A DNA stretch of 64,000 bases from Rhizobium sp. N324. Lineage in GTDB: Bacteria > Pseudomonadota > Alphaproteobacteria > Rhizobiales > Rhizobiaceae. The notes beneath the pieces are model-generated. The model worked only from the letters and a program-made list of their open reading frames with translations. It was not told where the DNA came from and made no database searches. Shown here in pieces: positions 21,385 through 32,759 of this stretch. The stretch lies in contig NZ_CP013633.1 in NCBI RefSeq assembly GCF_001664485.1, forward strand, positions 372,001-436,000, written 5' to 3'. The number at the start of each line of letters is the position of its first letter. Within the stretch, counting starts at the first letter, position 1. The position numbers and the translations under genes were made by a program.

Positions 21385-21423
21385 AGAGCCTGGCCTGCCC
21401 CTTCCCAAGACAGGCCAGGCTCT
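21385..21423 (-). promoter_or_regulatory. Hairpin between nifD and nifK
   Basis: Perfect 13-bp arms (AGAGCCTGGCCTG / CAGGCCAGGCTCT) with a 13-base loop begin at the nifD stop codon. There is no U-run, so it is more likely an mRNA stabiliser or processing site than a terminator. Confidence 0.8.
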
Positions 21424-22925
21424 CATTCGGCCGCAACCGCCTCAGCTGGCGCGGCCTCTTTTTTCCAGGGGACGTCGTAGAGATCCCACACCGGATTATT
21501 GATGGCCAGATCCATGTCGCGGGCGAATATGGCGAAGCCGTCATAGCCGTGATACGGGCCGGAATAATCCCAGGAGTGCATCTGGCGGAAGGGGATGCCC
21601 ATCTTCTGCACCGGATACTTCTCTTTAATGCCGGACCCAACAAGGTCGGGGCGGATGCCTTCGATGAACTTTTCCAGCTCGTAACCGGTCACGTCGTCAT
21701 AGATCAGCGTACCCTTGTTCACATAATGGCCGGTGCGCTGATAGTCGTCGTTGTGGGCGAACTCGTAGCCGGTGCCGACGATCCGCATGCCGAGGTCCTC
21801 ATAGGCCGTGATGACGTGGCGAGGACGCAGGCCGCCGACATAGAGCATCACCGTCTTGCCTTCGAGGCGCGGCCGGTACTTGTCGACGACAGCATCGACC
21901 AGGGGCCGGTACTTGGTGATGACAGCCTCGGTCTTGTCGACGATTTCCGGACCGAAGTGCTTGGCTATTTCGCGCAGGGAGGTTTCGATCTGGGACGGAC
22001 CAAAGAAATTGTATTCCATCCACGGGATGCCGTATTTTTCCTCCATGTGCCGACAGATGTAGTTCATCGAGCGGTAGCAGTGGATGAGGTTCAGCTTGGC
22101 CTTTGGCGCGCGCTCGACCTCAGCGAGCGTGGCATCACCCGACCAGTTGCCGACCACGCGCAGCCCCACCTCCTCCAATAGAATGCGCGTAGCCCACGCG
22201 TCGCCACCGATATTGTAGTCGCCGACGACGTTGACATCGTAAGGGCCGGTCTCAAACTCGACTTCGTTCTTGTCGAAAACCCAGTCACGGATGGCGTCGT
22301 TGGCGATGTGGTGGCCGAGCGATTGCGAGACGCCGCGGAAGCCCTCGCAGCGCACCGGCACGATCGTCTTTTCGTGCTCCTTGGCCTTCTTGCGCGACAC
22401 CGCCTCAATGTCGTCGCCAATCAGCCCGATCGGGCATTCCGACTGCACGCTGATGCCGTTGTTGAGGGGGAAAAGCTCCTCGATCTCGTCGATGACCTGT
22501 TCAAGCTTCTTGTCGCCGCCGAACACGATGTCCTTTTCCTGGAAGTCTGAGGTGAACTGCAGCGTCACGAACGTGTCGATGCCCGTCAGGCCGACGTAGT
22601 AGTTGCGGCGTTGCGACCAGGAATAATGACCGCAACCGACCGGCCCGTGCGAGATGTGGACCATGTCCTTGACCGGCCCCCATACCACGCCTTTGGAACC
22701 GGCATAGGCGCAGCCGCGGATCGTCATCACGCCCGGAATGGACTTGATGTTCGATTTGACGTCGCATTCGGAAAGGGCCTTCGGCTCATCGCCAGGCTCG
22801 TCGCCGCTCGTTGCGACGCTGAGGTGCTTCTTGCGGCGCTTCGCCGCCTTGTCTGGATATTGCGCTAACACTTCCGCAATGAGCTGTTCATGCAAAACGC
22901 TGTCATTCTCGTAATCAAGGCTCAT
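21423..22925 (-). CDS. nifD: NifD, nitrogenase MoFe protein alpha chain
   Basis: 500 residues. P-cluster cysteine contexts are [28 protein letters not shown] and [14 protein letters not shown]. The FeMo-cofactor Cys lies in [10 protein letters not shown], and the His ligand region is [18 protein letters not shown]. It appears intact and full-length. It follows nifH after a strong hairpin. Confidence 0.98.
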   Translation of the reverse strand: MSLDYENDSVLHEQLIAEVLAQYPDKAAKRRKKHLSVATSGDEPGDEPKALSECDVKSNIKSIPGVMTIRGCAYAGSKGVVWGPVKDMVHISHGPVGCGHYSWSQRRNYYVGLTGIDTFVTLQFTSDFQEKDIVFGGDKKLEQVIDEIEELFPLNNGISVQSECPIGLIGDDIEAVSRKKAKEHEKTIVPVRCEGFRGVSQSLGHHIANDAIRDWVFDKNEVEFETGPYDVNVVGDYNIGGDAWATRILLEEVGLRVVGNWSGDATLAEVERAPKAKLNLIHCYRSMNYICRHMEEKYGIPWMEYNFFGPSQIETSLREIAKHFGPEIVDKTEAVITKYRPLVDAVVDKYRPRLEGKTVMLYVGGLRPRHVITAYEDLGMRIVGTGYEFAHNDDYQRTGHYVNKGTLIYDDVTGYELEKFIEGIRPDLVGSGIKEKYPVQKMGIPFRQMHSWDYSGPYHGYDGFAIFARDMDLAINNPVWDLYDVPWKKEAAPAEAVAAE

Positions 22926-22986
22926 GGGCCCCTGCCCCTTTCAAGGTTCGGGTTAGGTCGTCGTCGCCGAAGCGGCTTTCTTGGAA

Positions 22987-23016
22987 GGACGCGCTGGCGC
23001 AAGGGCCAGCGCGTCC
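22987..23016 (-). promoter_or_regulatory. Hairpin between nifH and nifD
   Basis: Perfect 12-bp GC-rich arms (GGACGCGCTGGC / GCCAGCGCGTCC) and a 6-base loop lie 16 bp after the nifH stop. Such structures favour high nifH transcript levels over nifDK. Confidence 0.82.
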
Positions 23017-23031
23017 TGTCGACAGCGGCAG

Positions 23032-24147
<1,116 letters not shown>

Positions 24148-24159
24148 TCACTTGCACCG

Positions 24160-25170
24160 CTAGAGCAAATCCTGCTCAATCTGGGTCATATCCAGCGGCC
24201 TTAAGGTAGTTTGCGCATTCTGCCGCAGTGAAGCGAGGTATCAAGGCCCCGACCGCATCCCATAGAGCATCGATCTTTCGCTCGGCTCGGCCTCGCAACA
24301 TGGCTTTCAGCTTCGAGAATGCGTTCTCGATGGGATTGAAGTCCGGACTATAGGGCGGCAGGAACATGAGCTTGGCGCCGGCACGTTCGATGGCATCGCG
24401 GACACCGGCTATCTTGTGTGCAGGCAGGTTATCCATAATGACGACGTCGCCGATCTCCAGGGTCGGCACCAGCACCTGTTCGACATAAGCAAGGAAGACG
24501 TTGCCGTTCATCGCGCCATCGTAGACGAATGGTGCGGTCATTCCGCTGAGGCGCAACGCACCGGTGAAAGTCGTTGTTTTCCAATGGCCGTGCGGCACGC
24601 CGGCACGGCAACGCTCACCTCGCAATGCACGTCCGCGCAGACGTGACATCTTGGTCGAGAGGCCGGTTTCGTCGATGAAGATCAGTTTCTCCGGATCGAG
24701 GTCCAATTGACCATCGAACCAGGCGCGCCGGCGCTTCAGGACGTCCGGTCGGTCCTGCTCCAGTGCGTGTGCGGTCTTTTTTTAAAGGTCCACCCACGGC
24801 CTCGAAGCCAGGCGCCAAGTGCGCTGCGGCTGATCTTCACCTGCCGCTCGACGGACAAGCGCTCAACCATCTCATCGAGCGTCACATCCCTACGCTCGTC
24901 GATCAACGCGACAACGAATTCCTCGTGTGCATCCACTGCCGAAGGTCGTCTCCAGCTCTGTGGCAGAGCAGTTAACTCACCCTCTTTCGCTCTTGCAATC
25001 CAGCGGATCGCCGTCGAAATCCCAACTCCGAAACGTCCGCAGCCTGTCGAGCCGACATGCCCGCCGCAGACGCTTTCAAAACCCGTATTAGGAGATCATC
25101 GCTCAGGGCCTGTCCCATCATCCACCTCTCCGCTGTGGATGTTGAATCAGCTTCGACCGGCCCCGTCACC
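24160..25170 (-). mobile_element. IS630-family element, broken (ends approximate)
   Basis: It contains a split IS630 transposase. I could not fix the terminal inverted repeats; candidate ends are near 24163 and 25180. It lies just beyond the nifH NifA site and separates nif from the nod-gene remnants. Confidence 0.7.
24176..25121 (-). pseudogene. IS630-family transposase with two frame changes
   Basis: Starting at MMGQALSDDLLIRVLKASAAG (25121), the frame breaks near 25050 at a one-base deletion. It continues in the next frame as FGVGISTAIRWIARAKEGEL through DAHEEFVVALIDERRDVTLDE to WTFKK, and then changes frame again at an A7 run (24780-24786) into [20 protein letters not shown]. The DDE core ([30 protein letters not shown]) is otherwise whole. 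The A7 step could be a programmed -1 shift; the first break cannot. Confidence 0.8.
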
Positions 25171-25407
25171 TCACAATCGATTCATCAATCGCAGGACATG
25201 TCTAGGTCGACCGCGCGCCAGCGCGACCGCGACTATCAGCAGGACAAAGAGCTTTGAAAACAGGAGACAATCGCACATCCCTGTAGCCAAGAGAGAAATG
25301 GCGTATCGCACGGGAGACGCTGCGAGCGCCCAGGTGATAGAGCTTCGCCTTGTGGCTGAACAAGCCAACTTCGATCGCGCAGGCCCGCCGCGCCCGACAG
25401 CTGGCCA

Positions 25408-25808
25408 AAAACAGCGCCAGGAGCTACGACTGGGGCCACGCACGTGAGTATGTCGAGGGCATGTCGCGCATGCTGCAGCAGGACAAACCGGATGGCCACG
25501 TCTTGGCGACCGGCGAGACGACGAGTGTCGGCCAATTTCTCGAGCGGGCTTTTGCCGACGTGAACATTACTTTGGAATGGAAGGCGTCCGACGTCGACTG
25601 GCTACGACTCCGCGTCCGGTGCCTGCCTTGTTGAAGTCGATCCTCGATACCTCCGCCCGACGGAAGTTGATCTTCTGCCGGTGATCCGACCAAGGCCCGC
25701 CAGAAGCTGGGCTGGCAACACAAGGCCCCGGTTCAGGAGCTCGTCGCCGAGATGGTGCGCGAGGATGTCAAGCACTGGAAGGCCCTGAACAGCCGGGAAG
25801 AGCTCTGA
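25408..25808 (+). pseudogene. noeL: GDP-mannose 4,6-dehydratase (gmd/noeL-type) 3' remnant
   Basis: The C-terminal part of a Gmd protein is readable across three frames: [20 protein letters not shown], then [16 protein letters not shown], then GDPTKARQKLGW and ELVAEMVREDVKHWK to the stop. At least two frameshifts and loss of the N-terminus make it non-functional. In rhizobia this enzyme makes the GDP-fucose precursor for Nod-factor fucosylation. Confidence 0.8.
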
Positions 25809-25887
25809 GTGTACGACTTGTCCAACAAGAAGATCTGGGTTGTCGGCCATCGCAGTATGGTCGGCAGTGCGCTTGTGCGCAGGCTCC
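25809..25887 (+). pseudogene. nolK: GDP-fucose synthase (nolK/wcaG-type) 5' remnant
   Basis: Directly after the gmd stop (TGAGTG overlap) the frame reads YDLSNKKIWVVGHRSMVGSA then LVRRL, the NAD-binding start of GDP-fucose synthase, and loses similarity after about 26 codons. The usual GHRGMVGSA has Gly changed to Ser. Confidence 0.75.
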
Positions 25888-25889
25888 GA

Positions 25890-26218
25890 TGCCGTGCTCT
25901 GCGGCAGTGGCGTCAGTTAGCGGGTCGAACGAGGAGCGCGGATCGTGAACCCGCGAGCGCGCAAAAATACGGCATTAGCCGATGATGTTCATACTTCCAC
26001 CAGGTGCCCGGATTGCGGTACCGAGGCTTCGGGGCATATGTTCCTGATGGTCCTGCTTGTCTCGAATATCTCACGCTTGACGTCTAAGCGTTCGCAGATC
26101 GAAAGGTGCGGGATGTGTCATCGTGTGGGTCGGTCCGTCATCGAGGGTTAAATAGACGCACCGATCACTGGGCCGCCACCGTCTCTTCGGATAACTTCAG
26201 CTATGGGACCATGCTCTT
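25890..26218. other. 329 bp without a recognised gene
   Basis: A plus-strand frame of 68 codons (25945-26151) has CPDCG and CGMC pairs like a small zinc ribbon, but no ribosome site and no family match that I recognise. Probably remnant sequence after the nolK break. Confidence 0.3.
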
Positions 26219-26806
26219 TCATAGCTCAGGGCCATTCCGCTCGATCAAGGTCCCCGATGGCCAATCACTCATTGAGCATCCTATTGGGAATACTACCAAA
26301 ATTACGTTTTCACAGCGCGTCGGCGGGAGGTTGAGATAAACATCGGCAAGGGTGGATCGCACGCGTACCCCTTCCAAAACCGTCGCAAGACCATTTCGGC
26401 AGAGCCTGAGAACAAGGTTGCGCAACGCCTGCCGAACACCGCCGAACGCAAACCGAACGCCAAGTTGCTGCAGCACTGGGTAAACAATGCGCATCGAATT
26501 AATGCCGTACCCCTCAAGATCTGGACGCACGCCCCACAATCCAAGCTCGCATACGAGTAGATCGACCTCGCCAACCCGAACGAAACGACGCAACAACCCC
26601 ATGTGAGCGGCCACACCGTGCGCATCATAGCCTATTACGCGAAGCTCGGGCCTAGCTCCTGACCAACTACGAGCACCTTCGAATGGAAGGGCGTTGTAAG
26701 CTCCAGTTGGCCCATAGGTCTTCCGAAAGAAATCTGCGAGCTCCGTGTGGTCAGAGAGCTCCAACTCGTTTTCCCAGCACACTTTCCACCGCACCTGAGG
26801 GCTCAT
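26219..26806 (-). CDS. nodA: NodA, Nod-factor N-acyltransferase
   Basis: 195 residues from [20 protein letters not shown]; the longer frame adds 15 residues not found in NodA. Family signatures are [33 protein letters not shown] and [16 protein letters not shown], ending IERNGPEL. It adds the fatty acyl chain to the chitin oligomer backbone. nodB and nodC do not follow; an isolated nodA is known in R. etli-type symbiotic plasmids. A nod box lies 91 bp upstream. Confidence 0.97.
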   Translation of the reverse strand: MSPQVRWKVCWENELELSDHTELADFFRKTYGPTGAYNALPFEGARSWSGARPELRVIGYDAHGVAAHMGLLRRFVRVGEVDLLVCELGLWGVRPDLEGYGINSMRIVYPVLQQLGVRFAFGGVRQALRNLVLRLCRNGLATVLEGVRVRSTLADVYLNLPPTRCENVILVVFPIGCSMSDWPSGTLIERNGPEL

Positions 26807-26896
26807 ACCTAAACCTCCACTTAATACTCTGTCCAGGCGTCGACAGAGCAACTACTTGATACGCACTCGTTGGGGCGCTTCTAATGGCACTGGTAT

Positions 26897-26945
26897 AAGC
26901 TGGTGAAATCATTTGTTTGGATGGAACTCATCCGTCCAATGGATG
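26897..26945 (-). promoter_or_regulatory. nod box of nodA
   Basis: On the minus strand it reads ATCCATTGGACGGATG, then ATCCAAACAAATGATTTC, then ACCAGCTT, with the spacing of the NodD-binding consensus. It points toward nodA. Confidence 0.9.
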
Positions 26946-27690
26946 CGTTCCAATCAATCGGCCTGCCATCGGCTGCCGACGCCAGATGAAGCGGCCGGGC
27001 TCCAACTTCTTCGTGAACATGCCGCCTTGTCCATCATGCTGGATCATCTTGATCAGGCATCCAGGACATTGAACTGAAAAGTTGACCATGACTGAGAGGC
27101 TCGCTACTCAGGCAGAAGCAAGCCAAAGACGTTTTCGGCGATAATCAGGCAAATTGTCGAGATCACATTAGAACCCTCGGCGGAACCGGGCTGGTCTATC
27201 CCGGCGTCGAAAGTCGTCGAACGACCCGACCTGGCGGAGGGGTTTTTTCGGAATGTTCGGTTTGCGCCCGTCTGATTCCACACAAAATGGGACGCGGCGA
27301 TAGGCAGCAGCATTCTCCTGTTGAATCTGAAAGGGGTTCCCCTCGCAAAACGCCCTGGTTCGCTTTGGCTATCGCAGCCCATGGACCGGCACGCTGGGTA
27401 TCGGCGAAGATTGCCAGAGGACATACTTGCCTGGCGATCCCGACCTCGGGAGAAGATGATGGGTACAGGAATGGATTCGCAGATCAGTGCGTTTCCGGTG
27501 CAAGCTTTTAGGACCCCGGACACAGCAAACGTCTCCCAGGACTGGCGAGGCGGCCGCGAGATCGCAATTTTCTCCTAGATAACGGTATGAGGTGATCGTC
27601 ATACCCTGGTCACCGGATGCCGATCGTCACGCACATGGTCTGGTACAGAGCCGGCGGCGCCGATGAGCCCCCGAGGAAATACTTAGTGAC
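26946..27690. other. 745 bp without a confident gene
   Basis: Minus-strand frame 27104-27523 (139 codons) and short plus frames are open, but none has family features or a good ribosome site. I see only the leader region of nodA on one side and of the metallopeptidase promoter on the other. Confidence 0.4.
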
Positions 27691-27706
27691 TGGCACGGTT
27701 GTTGCG
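27691..27706 (+). promoter_or_regulatory. Sigma-54 promoter upstream of metallopeptidase
   Basis: TGGCACGGTTGTTGCG is a full TGGCACG-N4-TTGC match with 10 bases between GG and GC, 37 bp before the ATG at 27744. No TGT-N10-ACA site is visible in the 200 bp above it. Confidence 0.82.
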
Positions 27707-27743
27707 TCGTCTCACGAAAGACAGCCGTTAACGAGAGGTCACG

Positions 27744-28658
27744 ATGATGGATGTATGCTCGATGGGGATGGTGTTGTGCGGTGGGTACCTTCTTGCTGCA
27801 TCCGCAGGCAGACTCGGCGGCGCTGAGAATGTCTTATCTGACTCGCCTTTGTCCGCGGCTGATGTATCGAGTTTCGAGACTTTCATAGTTCGCAGCCCAC
27901 CGACATCACTCAATCTGGATCCATTTTATGCCAAATATGCTGACGCAGCGGGCATACCTATTATTTCGTCAAACAAGGTTCCAGACACGGCACTATTGAT
28001 CTCACGTGACATTGTCCTCTACATGTTGTCAGAACGCCGTGATGTCCGCGATGCTTTAATCCAGGCTGGAGCGCGGGTGGGCGTCATGGCAATTGACGAG
28101 ACGACGACTGATATTCCCGAGCAGCGGGATTGGAAGAAGCCTCTTCCCGATGATCCACGTCTCACCCCTGACGAGCGGCGGGATTACGCCAACACGATCG
28201 GCAAGATGACTGCCCGAGACTACTGGGCACAAAGGGCGCGCGGCATGGGCGGGCTCTACACGACGGGAGCTGTGGAGAATTTGATGGGCGTGCCGGGCAC
28301 GCGGTATTACGGCGGGAACATTCTTGTTCACGAATTCTCACATAATATTTTCAACGCGCTGCGCACGGTAGATCCTGATCTCGTTGCACGAGTTGAACGT
28401 GCCTATTCGCACGCCTACGAGAAAGGCTTCTGGGCGTGTTCCTATATGGAGAACAACGTCGATGAGTATTGGGCCGAGGGCACGCGATTTTGGTTCAATA
28501 CGAACTTGGCTTACAGCCGAGGCAATCTCACCATTGCCACATCAGAAGATTTCGAGGCTCACGATCCAAGCCTCTATAATATCATGGCCGAAGTCTACCG
28601 CCATGACCACCACATTCTGGCGGATGTCTATTACCGGCATTCGGCGAAGTCGCAGTAA
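27744..28658 (+). CDS. Secreted zinc-metallopeptidase-like protein
   Basis: 304 residues with GAGAGG before the ATG. The hydrophobic N-terminus (residues 7-22) looks like a signal peptide. HEFSH at residues 196-200 fits the HExxH zinc motif, and VDEYWAEGTRFWF (residues 239-251) supplies a likely third ligand (Glu241 or Glu245), as in gluzincin-type peptidases. I do not recognise a named rhizobial gene. The sigma-54 promoter 37 bp upstream suggests expression with nif genes, so a bacteroid-period secreted protease is possible; its substrate is unknown. Confidence 0.75.
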   Translation: MMDVCSMGMVLCGGYLLAASAGRLGGAENVLSDSPLSAADVSSFETFIVRSPPTSLNLDPFYAKYADAAGIPIISSNKVPDTALLISRDIVLYMLSERRDVRDALIQAGARVGVMAIDETTTDIPEQRDWKKPLPDDPRLTPDERRDYANTIGKMTARDYWAQRARGMGGLYTTGAVENLMGVPGTRYYGGNILVHEFSHNIFNALRTVDPDLVARVERAYSHAYEKGFWACSYMENNVDEYWAEGTRFWFNTNLAYSRGNLTIATSEDFEAHDPSLYNIMAEVYRHDHHILADVYYRHSAKSQ

Positions 28659-28975
28659 TGTCCTTTGGTATTGACTGCCGGCCTCATGCTGCAATCCCGC
28701 TGGAGACCCGAACTATCGCTGATCGTCCGTAATTTGTCAGAGCCAGCCATAAATTTGAGTTTCCGTTCAATTGAAGCGCCCATGTTGTTCCCACGGGTGC
28801 ATACCAAGTACTTCGTGGCCGCTGGAATTGGCTCCTTGTGCAACATCGAGACCAAATGACCTGCCACTGAATTTTCATCCGGCGGCGATTAGAGCCTCGG
28901 CGGTCTTGAACCGCTCCCAAACGTTGGACCACCGGATGCTAGAGTTTTCCGGCTTCATTCAGGGAGGCGGGCTGG

Positions 28976-29581
28976 TTGCGCCTCCCGAATTCACCAACGA
29001 GATCGGCACCTTGTTGCCGATCGCACCATGAGGTCTTTCCTCATTGTACAACAGGGCGACGGAACACCCACGGGACCGAGGTTCGCGAGCTTTTATATCC
29101 GTGGCATCCCTGGTCTGGGCGGCTTATCCATATCCATGGATTGGTGGACAAGGGGTCTGCTGTGTTCCGCTGCAGCCTTTCGGGTTCGACGTCATGTCGG
29201 TTGCTTGAGGTCCCGGTGTGGATGTTTGACCGAACACTGAGTGCGCGGTGGTTGGCCTTACCAATTGCGTATGCCGATTTAGCTTGCCTGCTTGCTTTGG
29301 CAAAGTTGCTGGAAGAGGCAGGCACTCCCTCACAGGGCGCGGATATGAGCGCAGCATTGATCTCTCACGAAACGAGTCGGGGAGATGTCCATGCCACGCC
29401 AGTTTACGACATATCAGTTCGATCTGTTCTCGAGTGCCCACAGCGGGAAGACGCCAGCGATGCCGCAATGGCAGACGTTGCCGGAAGGAACACAACAGGC
29501 GTTGACGGCGCTCATCGTGCGGCTGCTCGTCGACCACTCAAACGGCGAGAGCGCCTCCCAGTCGAAGGAGGCCAATCATGA
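28976..29581 (+). CDS. DUF5372-like accessory protein of recombinase element, copy A
   Basis: 201 codons from a TTG; the true start is uncertain. The middle ([43 protein letters not shown]) resembles the short DUF5372 family that accompanies recombinase genes in rhizobia. The last 65 codons overlap the next ORF in another frame and may not be conserved. Role unknown, presumably in element mobility. Confidence 0.6.
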   Translation: MRLPNSPTRSAPCCRSHHEVFPHCTTGRRNTHGTEVRELLYPWHPWSGRLIHIHGLVDKGSAVFRCSLSGSTSCRLLEVPVWMFDRTLSARWLALPIAYADLACLLALAKLLEEAGTPSQGADMSAALISHETSRGDVHATPVYDISVRSVLECPQREDASDAAMADVAGRNTTGVDGAHRAAARRPLKRRERLPVEGGQS

Positions 29582-29588
29582 TGCATGA
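29385..29588 (+). CDS. Small middle ORF of recombinase element, copy A
   Basis: 67 codons ([20 protein letters not shown]...) with GGGGAG before the start, overlapping the recombinase start by 11 bases. The order small ORF then recombinase is kept in all three copies. Not recognised further. Confidence 0.6.
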   Translation: MSMPRQFTTYQFDLFSSAHSGKTPAMPQWQTLPEGTQQALTALIVRLLVDHSNGESASQSKEANHDA

Positions 29589-31641
29589 GAAGATCAGCGC
29601 CCACCATCTTGAACGCAAGGCCATTCTGTACGTCCGACAATCGTCGGCTCATCAGGTTCTGCACAATCGCGAAAGTAGCGCGCTTCAATACGCCATGCGC
29701 GACCGCTTGAAAGCACTTGGCTGGGCGCAGATCGAAACAGTCGATGAAGATCTAGGCCGTTCGGCCGCCGGAGGCGTAACCCGCGCCGGTTTCGACCGGA
29801 TGGTTGCCGAGGTCTGCCTTGGAAAGGTTGGAGCGGTTGCAGCACGAGAGGTATCGCGCTTTGCCCGCAACAGCCGGGATTGGCAACAGCTCATTGAGAT
29901 GTGCCGCGTCGTCGACACCGTTCTGATCGACCAGGAAGCGGTCTATGCACCGCGCCAGGGTAATGACCGCCTGCTTTTGGGGCTGAAGGGTAGCCTCAAC
30001 GAGTATGAGCTGGATCTCTTGCGCCAACGCTCCCTTTCCGCCCGCTATGAGAAGGCGCGCCGCGGTGAGCTTGTCGTTACTGTCCCGATTGGATTCTTGA
30101 AGGCCGGCGACAGGATCGAGAAGGATCCCGACCGGCGCATCCAGGAGGCCATTGCGCTCGTCTTCAACAAGGTTGCCGAACTCGGCAGTGCCAGGCAGGC
30201 GCTACTATGGTTCCTCGAGCAAGGCCTGGACCTGCCGGTCAGGCGCGCCAACGGCGAGGTCACCTGGCGCAGGCCCAATTACGCAACCATCCATCGGATG
30301 ATTGATAATCCGATCTACGGAGGCGCGTATGCTTATGGTAAGAGTCGCTCCATGCCGGGATACGATGGCCGATCCGGAATTCGCCGCAAGGCGCGCGCTG
30401 AATGGCTGGCCTTGATCCCGGATGCCCACGAAGGCTACGTCAGTTGGGAACGGGCGGAGGAGATCCGCAAAATGGTCAGCAATAATGTGCCTGCCAGCCG
30501 ACATCACGGGGCGCCGAAGCATGGCGACGCTCTGCTTGCCGGCCTTTTCCGTTGTAAGAGGTGCGGGCGGAAGCTGACGGTCCGCTACACTGGAAACAAT
30601 CATAACATTCCGCGCTATTCCTGCTGGCGTGGCCTGCTCGACAACGGTGAGCCTCGCTGCATCGCCTTCGGTGGCCTGCGGGTCGACGATGCGATCGAGG
30701 AGATGCTTCTTGGCGTCGTTGAACCAGGAGCCATTGCTGCTAGCGCTGAAGCAGAACGCAACATAGCCAACCGTCGTGATCAAGTTCACGACGCCCTTCA
30801 GCGAGATCTCGAGGCGGCGAGCTTTGCGGCCGACCGGGCATTCCGGCAATATGACACTGCTGATCCCGAGAACCGGCTGGTGGCATCGGAGCTCGAGGCG
30901 CGCTGGAACAAGGCTCTCATTCGCGTTGGCGAGATCGAGAATAAGATTGCCAGCCACAAAGCCGCGATACCGCAAGTGTCGTCGTATTCCATGTTGGATA
31001 TAGCTGCTCTTGCCGGGGACCTTCGTGCCGTCTGGTCGGCGCCAACAACCGATACCAGGCTTAAAAAACGGATCGTGCGCACGGTCATTCATGAAGTGAT
31101 CGCCGATCTCGACGATGTGGCTTCAGAGATCGTCCTCGTCATCCATTGGGCTGGTGGAGTTCACACCGAACTGCGACTGCCGAAACGACGTCGTGGACAA
31201 AGAAACGCGACCCCCGACGACCTCATTGAGGCAGTACGGCAGCTCGTGCTCATTGCCAATGACGACCTTATTGCCGGGATACTCAATCGCAATGGATTGG
31301 CCACCGGCAATGGCAATCGCTGGACAAGGGAACGTGTCACAGCACTCCGGTCGTACCGCAAGATCCCGGTCTACCGGCCGCAGTCAGACGGGATAGAGCC
31401 TTGGCTCAACCTGGGAAAGGCGGCGAAGCTACTTGGCGTTACGCCAAAAACATTGAGAATCGCCGCCGAAACAGGTGAGATCGAGGGCGTGCATCCCTTG
31501 CCGGCAGGCCCATGGATCTTTAGTCGCTCAAAGCTTGAACTCCCGCAAGCAAAACAGCTCGTCGATCGAGTACGACAGAACCCCAGACACCCCGCGGGAT
31601 CGCCTCAAAATCAAGGAAACCTATTTACTTCAACAACATAG
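29578..31641 (+). CDS. Large serine recombinase, copy A
   Basis: 687 residues, preceded by GAAGGAGG. The N-terminal resolvase domain has the nucleophile in [10 protein letters not shown] and the [13 protein letters not shown] segment. A recombinase domain follows ([13 protein letters not shown] region), then a zinc ribbon ([14 protein letters not shown]), a coiled-coil stretch and a C-terminal MerR-like HTH ([20 protein letters not shown]). Such enzymes integrate or move DNA between short att sites. Appears intact and identical in copies B and C. Confidence 0.9.
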   Translation: MMHEKISAHHLERKAILYVRQSSAHQVLHNRESSALQYAMRDRLKALGWAQIETVDEDLGRSAAGGVTRAGFDRMVAEVCLGKVGAVAAREVSRFARNSRDWQQLIEMCRVVDTVLIDQEAVYAPRQGNDRLLLGLKGSLNEYELDLLRQRSLSARYEKARRGELVVTVPIGFLKAGDRIEKDPDRRIQEAIALVFNKVAELGSARQALLWFLEQGLDLPVRRANGEVTWRRPNYATIHRMIDNPIYGGAYAYGKSRSMPGYDGRSGIRRKARAEWLALIPDAHEGYVSWERAEEIRKMVSNNVPASRHHGAPKHGDALLAGLFRCKRCGRKLTVRYTGNNHNIPRYSCWRGLLDNGEPRCIAFGGLRVDDAIEEMLLGVVEPGAIAASAEAERNIANRRDQVHDALQRDLEAASFAADRAFRQYDTADPENRLVASELEARWNKALIRVGEIENKIASHKAAIPQVSSYSMLDIAALAGDLRAVWSAPTTDTRLKKRIVRTVIHEVIADLDDVASEIVLVIHWAGGVHTELRLPKRRRGQRNATPDDLIEAVRQLVLIANDDLIAGILNRNGLATGNGNRWTRERVTALRSYRKIPVYRPQSDGIEPWLNLGKAAKLLGVTPKTLRIAAETGEIEGVHPLPAGPWIFSRSKLELPQAKQLVDRVRQNPRHPAGSPQNQGNLFTSTT

Positions 31642-31652
31642 AAAGATGGGCG

Positions 31653-32395
31653 TTATGAAACAGGATTGTAGTATCTACGCCAATCCTCCATCTTTTCGCG
31701 GGCATCCGCAAGGGTCAGGAACCAATCCTGGTTCAGGCATTCTGCACGGAAGCGGCCATTGAACGCTTCGATGAAAGCATTATCAGTCGGCTTGCCGGGG
31801 CGTGAGAAGTCCAACGTCACACCCTTGGAATAGGCCCACAGGTCCAAGTCGCGCGACACGAACTCGGTCCCTTGGTCGACACGGATCGTTTTCGGATAGC
31901 CGGCTTTTTGGCACACCGTTCAAGGGTTTGCACAACGTCTTCGCCTCTATAGCTATGACGCGGATCAAGCACCGGCACGTAGCGCGAGAAGGTGTCGACC
32001 ACCGTCAGCACGCGCAGTTTCTTACCCGTTGCGAGTTGGTCGTGAACGAAGTCCATCGCCCAGACGTCGTTGGGTCCGACGGCCATGTGCCGATCCTCGC
32101 GAAGCTTGGCCTTTACCCTCCGCTTCGGTGTCTTGTTCCGCAACGGTAGCCCCAAGTCCCTGTAAATGCGGTAGGTTCGCTTGATGTTGGTGCCCCAACC
32201 CTCGCGTTCCAACAGCACATGCACGCGGCGATAGCCGTACCGCACACGGATCTCGCAGATCTCGCGAATACGACGTTCCAGACCGGCCTGATCAGCGCGG
32301 CGAGAGGTATAGTGGTGAGTTGATCGATCGAAGTTCAACGCTCCACAAGCACGTCGGATCGAGATCGCCCAATCGCAGCACATGCCTTTCACCAT
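31653..32395 (-). pseudogene. IS3 orfB with frameshift and lost 3' end, copy A
   Basis: The frame from MVKGMCCDWAISIRRACG holds RYGYRRVHVLLEREGWGTN and the first Asp region (WAMDFVHDQLATGK), then breaks near 31916 by loss of one G. The next frame carries VDQGTEFVSRDLDLW and AFIEAFNGRFRAECLN and stops at YYNPVS, where the recombinase element abuts. The same one-base loss is present in copies B and C. Confidence 0.85.
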
Positions 32396-32758
32396 CTCCC
32401 GCTTCCGAGCAGGCCTTAGAGCTTTCGGCGGATGACATCCTGCAACATCTCGCGGTCCAGCGTCAGATCCGCGACGATCTTCTTCAGGCGCGAATTCTCG
32501 TCCTCGAGCTGCTTCAACCGTTTCATCTCCGGCGGCAGCATGCCCGCGTATTTTTTCTTCCAGTTGAAATAGGTCGCCTGGCTGATCCCTGCCTTCCTGC
32601 AGATTTCAGCAACCGACACGCCTTCATCACCTTGCTTCAGAATGAACGCCTTCTGGGCGTCCGAAAACTGCGATGCTTTCATCGTCTTCTGGTCCTTTCC
32701 CAGCCAGGAAAATGCACCGGAAAACTCTAACCAAAATTGGTCCAGTTTGAAGGGTTCA
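31661..32758 (-). mobile_element. Truncated IS3-family element fused to recombinase element A
   Basis: It holds orfA and most of orfB and ends at TGAACCCTTCAAACTGGACC (right end, 32758). The other end is missing: orfB is cut at the recombinase element boundary. Confidence 0.8.
32416..32682 (-). CDS. IS3 orfA, copy A
   Basis: 88 residues (MKASQFSDAQKAFILKQGDE...) with HTH AEICRKAGISQATYFNWKKK and zipper LEDENSRLKKIVADLTLD. Intact, but its partner orfB is broken. Confidence 0.85.
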   Translation of the reverse strand: MKASQFSDAQKAFILKQGDEGVSVAEICRKAGISQATYFNWKKKYAGMLPPEMKRLKQLEDENSRLKKIVADLTLDREMLQDVIRRKL

Positions 32759-32759
32759 G

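Larger units (their letters stand above)
28857..31660 (+). mobile_element. Large-serine-recombinase element, copy A
   Basis: The left edge (TGACCTGCCACTGA) was set by comparison with copies B (42520) and C (54708, inverted), whose flanks differ beyond this point. The right edge is where a truncated IS3 begins, near 31660. Three ORFs run left to right. Copy A differs from B and C just inside the left end (28885-28910), where B and C repeat the TGACCTGCCACTGA motif. No terminal inverted repeats were found. Confidence 0.75.

Noticed and set aside
30205..31092. Long minus-strand frame (295 codons) inside recombinase copy A, repeated in B and C
   Set aside because: Antisense to a well-supported recombinase; no ribosome site or family features.
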